DNA from: Yinghuangia elevatio
Lineage (GTDB): Bacteria; Actinomycetota; Actinomycetes; Streptomycetales; Streptomycetaceae
DNA length: 36,319 nt
Assembly: GCF_040649515.1 (NCBI RefSeq)
Contig: NZ_JBEZFP010000097.1
Coordinates: 1 to 36,319 of the forward strand
Reading direction: 5' to 3'
This document shows positions 1 to 7,027 of this stretch, piece by piece. The notes under the pieces are model-generated. The model was not told the origin of the DNA and did no database searches. It was given only the letters and a program-made list of their open reading frames with translations. Each line of letters starts with the position of its first letter. Position 1 is the first letter of the stretch. The position numbers and the translations under genes were made by a program.

Positions 1-89
1 GCGATGAGCGTCACCGGGGTCAGCCAGTTCACGAACGCGTCGTTCAGGACGAACAGCCCGCCCGCGAAAACCGATCCGAACGCCAGCAC
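1..89 (-). pseudogene. NuoL-like C-terminal fragment, cut by window edge
   Basis: Reading leftward from a GTG at 89, 29 codons stay open to the window edge. They give a hydrophobic peptide containing AFGSVFAGGLFVL and VNWLTPVT. This resembles the late transmembrane part of NADH-quinone oxidoreductase subunit L as I remember that family. An in-frame TAG at 96-98 lies three codons upstream, and the protease gene ends at 207, so no N-terminal part of a NuoL can be attached here. It is either a decayed piece, or a frame broken just upstream, or a short unrelated membrane peptide. The downstream part is outside the window. The family call rests on recall of a short stretch only. Confidence 0.3.
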
Positions 90-206
90 GATTCCCTACG
101 CGGTCCTGCCGGGTTTTCGGTCCGGCCGGGCTACTTGGTCCCGCCGGGCTTCCTCGGCCTGCTCGGCTTCTCTGCCCGACTGGGTGCGCCGGCAGGCTCT
201 GTTGGC

Positions 207-1559
207 CTACTGCGCCCGCACGGTCCACTTCTGGTTGGCCTTGGTGTGCGGCGCCCAGAGTTGTACGGCGGTGCCGTTCGTGGTCTTGCTGCCGGCCACG
301 TCGAGAACCTTGCCGGTACCGGCGTTGACGATGCGGTTCGCGCTGTCGATGCGCCACTTCTGCGCCGCGGTGCCGTTGCAGGTGTGCAGTTGGATCTTGT
401 TGCCGTTCACGTTGCGCTGGGAGTAGTTGTCGAGGCACTTGCCCAGCGCGGTGATGGTGCCGTCTTTGTTGAAGATCCACTTCTGGGCCCACGAGCCGTT
501 GCACTGCCACAGCTGGATCCGCGTGCCGTCGGCCGACTTGCCCTGCGTCGCGTCCAGGCACTTGCCGCCGATCCCGACGACGCTGCCCTGCGTCGGCACC
601 GGCGCCCCACCGCCGCGGGCGATGGTGCGCAGGCCCTGGAGGTCGAACTGCTGCACGTACCGTCCGGCCGCGCGGTCCTGGTAGGCCTTGGACGGGCGGC
701 ACATGACCGGCAGTTGGCCCGCGTCCGTGCCCTTGGCGCAGTCGCTCGCCGCCTCGCTCCGGTTCGCGTGCGAGAGCCCCATCGCGTGGCCCAGTTCGTG
801 GGTCACCAGATTCTTCAGGCCCGCGGTGCCCATGGCGGCCGAGGCGTTGCCCGCGGCGTCGAAGTGCTCGGTGTTGATCCAGACGTGGCCGCTCAGGTGC
901 ACCCGGTTGGCGTCCCAGCGGTTGAAGCCGCAGCTGAAGCCGGAGGCGCCCGTTCCGTCGGAGACGCCCACGTACTTCGACGAGATACCGGTGCCGCTGA
1001 CGTACTTGCAGGGGCGGTTGTACAGGTTGACCAGCACCTCGCCGACCTGCAGCTGGTACGCGGCGCCGACCGGTGTGGTGTCGACGCTGAAGCGGAGCCC
1101 GGTGATCTGCGCCAACTGGCCCGCGATCGAATCGATCTGGGGGCGCAGCCAGTTCACCGCCCGCTGGTCGCGGAACTTGATGGTGTAGCCGTTCGGCTGG
1201 TACGCGACGGGCCCGCTGGACTTCCAGCCCTCGCCCGAGGGCGGCGTCACGGGGGCCGCGGCCTGCGCGGCCGCGGCGGCGGCGCCGGCCGGGGCCGGCG
1301 CCGGGCCCGCGCCGGGCTTCGCCGCGGAGGCGTCCGATTCCGAGGGGTTGTACTCGGGCTCGTGCAGCGCCTCGGGGTCGCCGGGGGCTTCCGTCGCGGC
1401 CGGAGTCGGCTCGGCGTACACCGCGGCGGGCGCTGAACCCCCGTCGCCCTGGAGCGCGTTCGCCCCCTGGATGCCCCCGAAGATCGCCAGGGCGCTGATG
1501 GCCGCGATCAACGCCGTACGGCGCGGTCGCAGCGACGGGCTTGCATGTTTTGCGCGCAC
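207..1559 (-). CDS. Secreted metzincin-type zinc protease with C-terminal ricin-B lectin domain
   Basis: This 450-residue protein is predicted to be exported and to cleave protein outside the cell, with the lectin tail anchoring it to a carbohydrate. I chose the GTG at 1559 because GGAGGG lies about 12 nt upstream and a signal peptide follows (RPRRTALIAAISALAIFGG). A start at 1592 or 1757 would add unlikely Arg/Gly-rich sequence. An Ala/Pro-rich linker runs to about residue 105. The protease domain follows, with the zinc motif HELGHAMGLSH near residues 254-264 and a VMCRP stretch that could supply the Met-turn. Residues from about 325 to the end form a ricin-B beta-trefoil with three QKW-type repeats. 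The exact peptidase family is not certain. It is a single gene on the minus strand. Confidence 0.85.
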   Translation of the reverse strand: MRAKHASPSLRPRRTALIAAISALAIFGGIQGANALQGDGGSAPAAVYAEPTPAATEAPGDPEALHEPEYNPSESDASAAKPGAGPAPAPAGAAAAAAQAAAPVTPPSGEGWKSSGPVAYQPNGYTIKFRDQRAVNWLRPQIDSIAGQLAQITGLRFSVDTTPVGAAYQLQVGEVLVNLYNRPCKYVSGTGISSKYVGVSDGTGASGFSCGFNRWDANRVHLSGHVWINTEHFDAAGNASAAMGTAGLKNLVTHELGHAMGLSHANRSEAASDCAKGTDAGQLPVMCRPSKAYQDRAAGRYVQQFDLQGLRTIARGGGAPVPTQGSVVGIGGKCLDATQGKSADGTRIQLWQCNGSWAQKWIFNKDGTITALGKCLDNYSQRNVNGNKIQLHTCNGTAAQKWRIDSANRIVNAGTGKVLDVAGSKTTNGTAVQLWAPHTKANQKWTVRAQ

Positions 1560-1780
1560 CGGTGAGTGGGTCCCTCCGAGTCCGGGGCGCATCTCGCCGG
1601 CGCCTGGTCCGGCGCCGAGGCTAAGGGGGCGTCGGGGGGTGGGAGCTAGCCAGTCGGCGCGGCGGCCGCCCGCGGTTTTCGGCCAGGAGTGCGGGAACCG
1701 GCGCTGTCCTGCGCCGACGGCCGCGGCGCGTACCCGTACGGCGGGCCGCCCGGGCAAGTCGAGGGATGTCCCTCACGCAA

Positions 1781-1796
1781 AAAGTGATATCACTTT
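1781..1796. promoter_or_regulatory. Perfect 16-bp palindrome, likely operator of the SPFH operon
   Basis: AAAGTGATATCACTTT is perfectly self-complementary. It lies 40-55 nt upstream of the SPFH start at 1836, in an AT-rich pocket within GC-rich DNA, followed by TTGCTAACCT-type promoter-like sequence. Position and symmetry suggest an operator overlapping the promoter. The ribbon-helix-helix protein encoded two genes on is a candidate binder (inference). Confidence 0.6.
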
Positions 1797-1835
1797 GCTA
1801 ACCTGATGGTGTCAGGTCGACGAGTGGAGGACACC

Positions 1836-2759
1836 ATGGCCGAAACGGCTCCCGAGATCACGGTGGAGATGCCCGCGCCGCAAGTGCGCGAGCGGCTGGT
1901 GCAGGGCGCGGGCGGGTTTCCCGCCCTCGGCGTGGGGTTCCTCGCGCTCGCGCTGTCCGTGGTGCTCTTCTTCGTCAGCGCGACGGTGCACGGCGGCTCG
2001 CGGGCGGGCCTCATCGCCCTCGGCGTCGTCATCGCGATCGGTTCGCTCGTCGGCTTGTGTGGGCTGACCACGATCGCCCCCGGGCAGGCCCGGGTCGTCC
2101 AACTCTTCGGCCATTACAAGGGGACCGTGCGGCACGAGGGCCTGCGGTGGGTCAACCCGCTGACCGACCGCACCCGGATCTCGACCCGCATCCGGAACCT
2201 GGAGACGCAGACCGCCAAGGTCAACGACTTCGACGGCAGCCCGATCGAGATCGCCGCCGTCGTGGTGTGGCAGGTGCAGGACACCGCGCAGGCGATGTTC
2301 GAGGTCGACGACTTCGAGGAGTTCGTGGCGATCCAGACCGAGACCGCGGTGCGGCACATCGCCAACAGCTACCCGTACGACAACCACAACACCGAGGGCT
2401 TCTCGCTGCGCGACAACGCCGACGAGATCACCGCCAAGTTGTCGGCGGAGATCGGCGTACGCGTCGAGGCGGCCGGCGTGCGGGTGATCGAGTCGCGCAT
2501 CACGAGACTTGCGTACGCCCCTGAGATCGCCCAGGCCATGCTGCGCCGCCAGCAGGCGGGCGCGGTGGTCGCCGCCCGTACCCGGATCGTCGAGGGCGCG
2601 GTCGGCATGGTCGAGCTCGCGCTCAACCGCCTGGAGGAACAGCAGCTCGTCGAACTCGACGACGAGCGCCGTGCCGCGATGGTCAGCAACCTGCTAGTCG
2701 TGCTGTGCAGCGAGCAGGCCACGCAACCGGTGATCAACTCCGGTTCGCTGTACCAATAG
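1836..2759 (+). CDS. SPFH/band-7 domain membrane protein
   Basis: A 307-residue member of the stomatin/prohibitin/flotillin superfamily, which assembles on membranes and scaffolds microdomains or protease complexes. Two hydrophobic segments (about residues 28-50 and 56-78) form an N-terminal membrane hairpin. The SPFH domain follows (from TIAPGQARVVQLFGHYKG, including RIRNLETQTAKVNDFDGSPI). A charged alpha-helical region rich in Glu/Arg (ALNRLEEQQLVELDDERRAA) typical of the family runs towards the C terminus. GTGGAGG ends 5 nt before ATG 1836, which decides this start over an ATG at 1806. The next gene begins 11 nt after the stop, so they are probably co-transcribed behind the palindrome at 1781. 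The precise cellular role cannot be read from sequence. Confidence 0.9.
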   Translation: MAETAPEITVEMPAPQVRERLVQGAGGFPALGVGFLALALSVVLFFVSATVHGGSRAGLIALGVVIAIGSLVGLCGLTTIAPGQARVVQLFGHYKGTVRHEGLRWVNPLTDRTRISTRIRNLETQTAKVNDFDGSPIEIAAVVVWQVQDTAQAMFEVDDFEEFVAIQTETAVRHIANSYPYDNHNTEGFSLRDNADEITAKLSAEIGVRVEAAGVRVIESRITRLAYAPEIAQAMLRRQQAGAVVAARTRIVEGAVGMVELALNRLEEQQLVELDDERRAAMVSNLLVVLCSEQATQPVINSGSLYQ

Positions 2760-2770
2760 CCTCGGCGCCG

Positions 2771-3070
2771 ATGAGCGAGCGCAAGAAGATCCTGCTCCGC
2801 CTGGACCCCGCCGTGCACGACGCGGTGGCCCGCTGGGCGGCCGACGAACTGCGCAGTACCAATGCCCAGATCGAGTTCCTGCTGCGCCGGGCCCTGGGCG
2901 ACGCGGGCCGCATGCCCGGCGACGCCGGCCGCCCGGTGCGGCGCGGCAGGCCGCCGAGGCGGCGTGAGGGGGAGGGGGACGACGGTGTCGCTCGAGACGA
3001 TGCTCGCGGTGCTGGCGACGGTGACGGCGGCGCTGGCGACGATGGCGGTGTCGAACCGGAACCCGGCTGA
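2771..3070 (+). CDS. Ribbon-helix-helix DNA-binding protein (Arc/MetJ-like)
   Basis: A 99-residue protein whose first 45 residues fit a ribbon-helix-helix fold. KKILLRLDP forms the DNA-contacting beta strand, then HDAVARWAADEL and STNAQIEFLLRRAL form two helices. After about residue 47 it becomes Arg/Gly/Asp-rich low complexity (RRGRPPRRREGEGDD and onward), and this tail overlaps another reading frame. No clear ribosome-binding site precedes ATG 2771, and the gene follows the SPFH stop by 11 nt, so translational coupling is plausible. RHH proteins usually bind palindromes as dimers of dimers, which makes the 16-bp palindrome upstream of the operon a natural target. No toxin-like partner is visible. 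Confidence 0.75.
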   Translation: MSERKKILLRLDPAVHDAVARWAADELRSTNAQIEFLLRRALGDAGRMPGDAGRPVRRGRPPRRREGEGDDGVARDDARGAGDGDGGAGDDGGVEPEPG

Positions 3071-3278
3071 CGGTGACCCCGAGGACGGTGCCGCGGACCG
3101 CGCTGAGGCGGCCGACCGGACCGCGTCCACGGCCGCGTCCACGGCGACGGCCACGGCGACCGTGATGGCCATGACAGCGGCGATGACCAAGGCGGTGGTC
3201 TTGGGGACGACCGCGGCCGCCGCAACGGCCTCCGCGACCACAACCGGACCGAGAGTGCGAACCAGGGCAGGAGGGTGA
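2985..3278 (+). CDS. Possible small Ala/Thr-rich membrane peptide overlapping the RHH gene
   Basis: A GTG at 2985 is preceded closely by a GGGGGAGGGG stretch and opens 97 codons in a different frame from the RHH tail. The product starts with a hydrophobic stretch (MLAVLATVTAALATMAV) and ends in an Ala/Thr-rich hydrophobic segment (TATATATVMAMTAAMT and beyond). Its stop is 7 nt before the GPP34 start, so it would fit an operon. Composition is simple, and alternate frames in GC-rich DNA often look like this. I recognise no family. Confidence 0.35.
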   Translation: MSLETMLAVLATVTAALATMAVSNRNPADGDPEDGAADRAEAADRTASTAASTATATATVMAMTAAMTKAVVLGTTAAAATASATTTGPRVRTRAGG

Positions 3279-3284
3279 CCCACC

Positions 3285-3941
3285 ATGGAACCGCAGGACG
3301 ATGTATCCCTCGTACACCGGGTGTTCCTCCTGGCGTACCGGCCTGAGCGGCAGCGGCTGGCCGGCGGCCAGCACATGGGCCTCGCACTCAATGCCGCGGC
3401 GCTGCAAGGGCTCCTCGACGCCGGCTTCCTCGCCGACGAGGGCGGCCGGGTGCGGGTGGCCGCGTCGCGCGGGGCGGTGCCGGACGGGGCGCTGGAGGCC
3501 GACGTGTTCGCCCGGGTCGTCGCGTCCGACCGGTCCCGGTCGTGGCGGCACTGGGTGAAGAAGTCCGCCGCCTTCGCGGTCGGCACGGTACGCACCGAAC
3601 TCGCCCGCTCACGCGTCCTCCGCGTCGAGAAGACCCGGGTGCTGCTGGTCTTCCCCTACCACTCGGTCGCCCTGCGTCAGCCGCGCATGCGGACCGCGGC
3701 CCTGGCCGGCGTACGCGACGCGCTGCGGGCCACGCAGCCGGCGTCCCGCGTACCCCGCTGCCAGGCCGCGACGACGGTCCTCGTGCACATCGCCGAGATG
3801 AACACGGTGATGTCGGGCCGCGAGCGCCGCGCGGCGCGCGGCCGGGTCGACGAACTCGCCGCCGGCCTCGGCCCGGTGCCGGAGGCGCTGCGCAAGGCCG
3901 TGCGCGACGCGAAGGCGACGTCGTCCGGCGGAGGCGGCTGA
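3285..3941 (+). CDS. GPP34 (GOLPH3/VPS74-like) family protein
   Basis: A 218-residue protein matching the GPP34 fold common in streptomycetes. It has an N-terminal helical segment (LVHRVFLLAYRPERQRLAGG) followed by LALNAAALQGLLDAGFLADEGGRVRVA, the winged-helix-like opening of the family. The eukaryotic members bind phosphatidylinositol-4-phosphate; the bacterial role is not established. No signal peptide or membrane segment is seen. A GGAGGG lies about 10 nt before ATG 3285. It is the last gene of the run starting with the SPFH gene, which suggests a membrane-associated function for the group (inference). Confidence 0.8.
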   Translation: MEPQDDVSLVHRVFLLAYRPERQRLAGGQHMGLALNAAALQGLLDAGFLADEGGRVRVAASRGAVPDGALEADVFARVVASDRSRSWRHWVKKSAAFAVGTVRTELARSRVLRVEKTRVLLVFPYHSVALRQPRMRTAALAGVRDALRATQPASRVPRCQAATTVLVHIAEMNTVMSGRERRAARGRVDELAAGLGPVPEALRKAVRDAKATSSGGGG

Positions 3942-4080
3942 CCACGCCGCGTCGAGGGCCGATCACACTGCTCACACCGCTGATCACGGCGGCTGATCGC
4001 TCCGCGGCCCTTGATGACCGCTGCCGACCCGTGTAAGACCGAACTCGACCGACGACAAGATCCGCGACGGCACGGCGCGA

Positions 4081-4099
4081 ACTTGGCAAAGATCCAAGT
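4081..4099. promoter_or_regulatory. Inverted repeat upstream of the SurA-like lipoprotein gene
   Basis: ACTTGG and CCAAGT arms separated by 7 nt form a 19-bp symmetric site about 90 nt upstream of the GTG at 4190. The flanking sequence is comparatively AT-rich, as expected for a promoter region. The regulator is unknown. Confidence 0.35.
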
Positions 4100-4189
4100 A
4101 TCGCGGCGTGCCCGCCCGTATCTTTGGTCGTTGGTCATGGGTCACACGCAGTGCCGTCGTACAAGCGCCATCGAACCCTGGGAGTTCGT

Positions 4190-4804
4190 GTGAGTCGCAC
4201 GTCGCGTTCCGTCCCCACGCTCGCTCTCGCCGCCTTGCTCGCGGGCTTCGCCCTCACCGGCTGCGCCGACTCGAAGGCGGGCGCCGCCGCGGTGGTCGAC
4301 GGCGAACGCATCGACATCTCCACACTGAACTCCCGCGTCGAGAAGGCCGCGGACGCCCGGGAGAGCGTCGGCGCCGCCCCGGTTCCGGGCGTCACGGCGT
4401 CGCAGGAGGAACTGGTCCTGCTGCTCCAGACCAAGGTCCTGGACGAGGCCGCGGAGCGCAGCGGCATCGTGGTCACGCCGACCGACATCGCCGAGCAGAA
4501 GAACGAGTGGCTGGCCCAGAACAGGGGCGTGCCGATCGAGGAGTCGCTCGCGGAGAAGGGCGTGCCGGCCTCGGGCGTGGACGCCTTCACCCGGTCCCAG
4601 ATCATCATCGAGCGGCTCATCGCCAAGAACGGCAACGCCGGCGCGGACAAGATCTACACCGAGACCGCCGAGTCGATGGAGATCACCGTGAACCCCCGGT
4701 ACGGCAAGTGGGACGTCGCCGAAGGCCTCGTTCCGGTGGCCTACAAGTGGCTGACGCCGGACAACATCGCCGGGACCGCGGGCACGGGGGCCGCCGGCGC
4801 GTAG
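4190..4804 (+). CDS. SurA N-terminal-domain lipoprotein (putative periplasmic-type chaperone)
   Basis: A 204-residue lipoprotein. The GTG at 4190 has GGGAG five bases upstream. A basic, hydrophobic leader ends in the lipobox LTGC, so the mature protein is attached to the outer face of the membrane. The next part (AAVVDGERIDISTLNSRVEKA) is the start of a SurA N-terminal chaperone domain, and the rest is helical and charged. No PpiC-type parvulin domain follows, so peptidyl-prolyl isomerase activity is not expected. A lipoprotein and mazG lie downstream on the same strand; SurA-like lipoprotein and mazG genes are, to my knowledge, commonly neighbours in streptomycetes. Confidence 0.8.
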   Translation: MSRTSRSVPTLALAALLAGFALTGCADSKAGAAAVVDGERIDISTLNSRVEKAADARESVGAAPVPGVTASQEELVLLLQTKVLDEAAERSGIVVTPTDIAEQKNEWLAQNRGVPIEESLAEKGVPASGVDAFTRSQIIIERLIAKNGNAGADKIYTETAESMEITVNPRYGKWDVAEGLVPVAYKWLTPDNIAGTAGTGAAGA

Positions 4805-4883
4805 CGCCCGCCCCAGCGGTCGGGGGCCGGGGGCGCTTTGGCAGGATGATCGCCCCGATCCCGCCTGTCCGAGGAAGCCGGCC

Positions 4884-5834
4884 TTGACCCGATCCCGCAC
4901 CGCCCGTCCCGCCGCCTTGGGGGCCGCCTTGGGCACCGCCCGTCGCGCCGGTCGCCACACTGTGCGTCGCACTGCCCGTCGTACGGCGGTCGCGCTCCTG
5001 CCGCTCGCGCTCTTCGCCGCGACGGCGTGTTCGTCGGGCGCTGCCGGAGGCGTCGCGGATGCCGCTGACACGGTCGGCGGGTCAGGCGGGTCAGGCGGCT
5101 CGGGCAGGTCCGGTGCCGCTTCGGCGCCCGCGGGCGGCCCGGCGACCCCGACGCCCGCCCGGACCGGTGCGGGCTCCGCCGCGGAGTCGCCCAGGAGCGG
5201 TCAGTTCGCGTACCTGACCGACGAGCAGCTCCGCACCGCCCTGGTGCCCGAGAGCGCGCTGCCCTCGGGGTGGACGGTGATCGGCGGCGCCGATGACGAC
5301 GACCGCGGCGACGGTGGTGACGGCGGCGACACGTCGGACAAGCCGGAGTGCGACGCGATCGACGAGATGTTGTCGCCGGGGAACGCCGAGTCGGTGACCG
5401 CCAAGGGCAAGGCGTCGGTGATCGCCATGGACACGCCCGGCGGCGGCAAGGCGTACGCCATCGTCGGCGTCAACCTGGCATCGTTCGCCGCCGGCGACGC
5501 CGAGAAGCTCCTCGGACAAACCGAGCAACTGCTGCCGCGTTGCGCGGACGTGCGGCGGACCTCGTCCGACGGTCAGGCCTTCAGTAGCGGCTACGTCAAG
5601 CAAAAGTCCCCCGCCCTCGGCGACCAGGCGCTGGCCTTGTCGCAGACGACGCGCACAGCGGACGGTCGGGCGTGGGTGCACGGCATCGTCGCGGTGCGCG
5701 TCGGGACGACCCTGGTCGAGGCCACGTACGTCAACCTCACCGGTCCCGACGTCGTCCTGCCCGACGAGGAACTGGTGCGCATGCAGGTGGAGCGCGTGCG
5801 GGCCGTCCTGGCCGGCGAGACCCCGCGCGACTGA
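4884..5834 (+). CDS. Secreted lipoprotein of unknown function, sensor-like C-terminal domain
   Basis: A 316-residue protein starting at TTG 4884 with GAGGAAG six bases upstream. An Arg-rich leader and hydrophobic stretch (VALLPLALFAATAC) end in a lipobox Cys. A Gly/Ser/Pro/Thr-rich linker (repeated GSGGS) spans about residues 60-105. The folded part begins near YLTDEQLRTALVPESALPSGW and includes two Cys (PECDAI and LPRCADV) that may form a disulphide. The layout resembles actinobacterial extracytoplasmic lipoproteins of the PknH-sensor-like or LpqN-like kind, but I cannot assign a family firmly. A downstream GTG in the leader (VRRTARR) is an alternative start that would still keep the lipobox. 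Confidence 0.75.
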   Translation: MTRSRTARPAALGAALGTARRAGRHTVRRTARRTAVALLPLALFAATACSSGAAGGVADAADTVGGSGGSGGSGRSGAASAPAGGPATPTPARTGAGSAAESPRSGQFAYLTDEQLRTALVPESALPSGWTVIGGADDDDRGDGGDGGDTSDKPECDAIDEMLSPGNAESVTAKGKASVIAMDTPGGGKAYAIVGVNLASFAAGDAEKLLGQTEQLLPRCADVRRTSSDGQAFSSGYVKQKSPALGDQALALSQTTRTADGRAWVHGIVAVRVGTTLVEATYVNLTGPDVVLPDEELVRMQVERVRAVLAGETPRD

Positions 5835-5869
5835 GCCCGCCCGTCCCGGGGACCCCTTACGGTGATCCC

Positions 5870-6964
5870 GTGAGCGAGCAACAGAGCGGTGTGCCGCAGA
5901 ACCGGCTGATCCTCCTGACGGGCACCCACCGGGTGGCCCCCGGCCTGCTGAGCTGGCCCGCGTGGCAGGTGCTGCGCGAGACGTCGGCGGCGAGCGGGGG
6001 ACAGGTGCTGACCGGGGAGGCGACGCATCCCCAACTGCCGTACGTGCGCGACGCCGGAGTCGACGTGACGGTGGTCGTTGACGACGACCAGGGCGCCGCC
6101 GCGCCGCAGGTGCTCGCCCGGCGCCTGCTCGCGGACGCGCGGACGGGTCCCGTCGTCTGGCTGGCCGGCTCGGACGGCGACCCCGAGCTCGGCGCGGCAC
6201 TCGGCGCGGTCGCGGCCGGCGGTACGCAGGCGCTCCCGGCCATCGAGGTGGTGCCCGGTTCGTGGGACCTGCCGGGCTCGCGGCTCCTCGACCTGGTCGC
6301 GGTGATGGACCGGCTGCGCTCGCCGGGCGGATGCCCGTGGGACGCGAAGCAGACGCACCAGTCGCTGGTGCGCTACCTGGTCGAGGAGGCGTACGAACTC
6401 GTCGACGCCATCGACTCCGGTGACCGCGCCCATCTGCGCGAGGAGTTGGGCGACGTGCTGTTCCAAGTCGCCTTCCACGCCCGGGTGGCCGAGGAGGACC
6501 CCGAGGACCCGTTCACGATCGACGACGTCGCGGGGGAGATCGTGGCCAAGCTGATGCGGCGTCATCCGCATGTGTTCGCCGACGTCGTGGCGGAGAGCGC
6601 GGAGCACGTGGAGCGCAACTGGGACGAGCTGAAGGCCGCCGAGAAGTCCGGGCGCGAGTCGGTCGTGGACGGCATCCCGCTCGGCCAGCCCGCACTGTCC
6701 CTCGCCGGCAAGGTGATCGCGCGCAGCAGGCGTGCCGGATTCGACGTGCCGGTACCGGGATCCGTCACGGTGCCGGAGCACGTGGACGACGACTCGGTCG
6801 GCGAACTGCTCCTCGCCGCCACCCAGTTGGCCGCGACGCACGGCGTCGACGCGGAAACGGCGCTGCGCGCGGCCGCGTTGCGGCACCGGGACGCGGTCCG
6901 GGCGGCAGAGGCCGCGGCGGCTGCGAGGTCCGCGGAGCCCGGGGAGTCCGCGGCACAGGAGTGA
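5870..6964 (+). CDS. mazG: Nucleoside triphosphate pyrophosphohydrolase MazG
   Basis: A 364-residue enzyme that hydrolyses (d)NTPs to monophosphates and pyrophosphate, a house-cleaning function. The N-terminal ~140 residues are an actinobacterial extension with no catalytic motif that I recognise. The MazG domain begins at LLDLVAVMDRLRSPGGCPWDAKQTHQSL. It carries the helical metal-binding motif LVEEAYELVDAI, followed by LREELGDVLFQVAFHA, the second acidic cluster. A further helical segment with an ERNWDELKAAEK signature follows. The GTG at 5870 is in frame and 35 nt after the lipoprotein stop, with no strong ribosome-binding site. Transcription is closed by the hairpin at 6971. Confidence 0.9.
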   Translation: MSEQQSGVPQNRLILLTGTHRVAPGLLSWPAWQVLRETSAASGGQVLTGEATHPQLPYVRDAGVDVTVVVDDDQGAAAPQVLARRLLADARTGPVVWLAGSDGDPELGAALGAVAAGGTQALPAIEVVPGSWDLPGSRLLDLVAVMDRLRSPGGCPWDAKQTHQSLVRYLVEEAYELVDAIDSGDRAHLREELGDVLFQVAFHARVAEEDPEDPFTIDDVAGEIVAKLMRRHPHVFADVVAESAEHVERNWDELKAAEKSGRESVVDGIPLGQPALSLAGKVIARSRRAGFDVPVPGSVTVPEHVDDDSVGELLLAATQLAATHGVDAETALRAAALRHRDAVRAAEAAAAARSAEPGESAAQE

Positions 6965-6970
6965 CGGCGG

Positions 6971-7008
6971 GCGGGGCCGTCTGCGGCATGTGCCGCGGAC
7001 GGCCCCGC
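6971..7008. terminator. Bidirectional terminator between mazG and the flavoprotein gene
   Basis: A near-perfect hairpin: GCGGGGCCGTC at 6971-6981 pairs with GACGGCCCCGC at 6998-7008, and GCGGCA pairs with TGCCGC inside, giving about 18 bp with a very short loop. CCTTTCC follows on the plus strand. It lies between two convergent genes and probably ends both transcripts. Confidence 0.75.
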
Positions 7009-7027
7009 CTTTCCGGGAGACGGCAGG

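Noticed and set aside
2771..3070. Toxin-antitoxin pair involving the RHH protein
   Set aside because: No toxin-like gene (RelE, MazF, PIN and similar) is adjacent; the neighbours are SPFH and GPP34 proteins.
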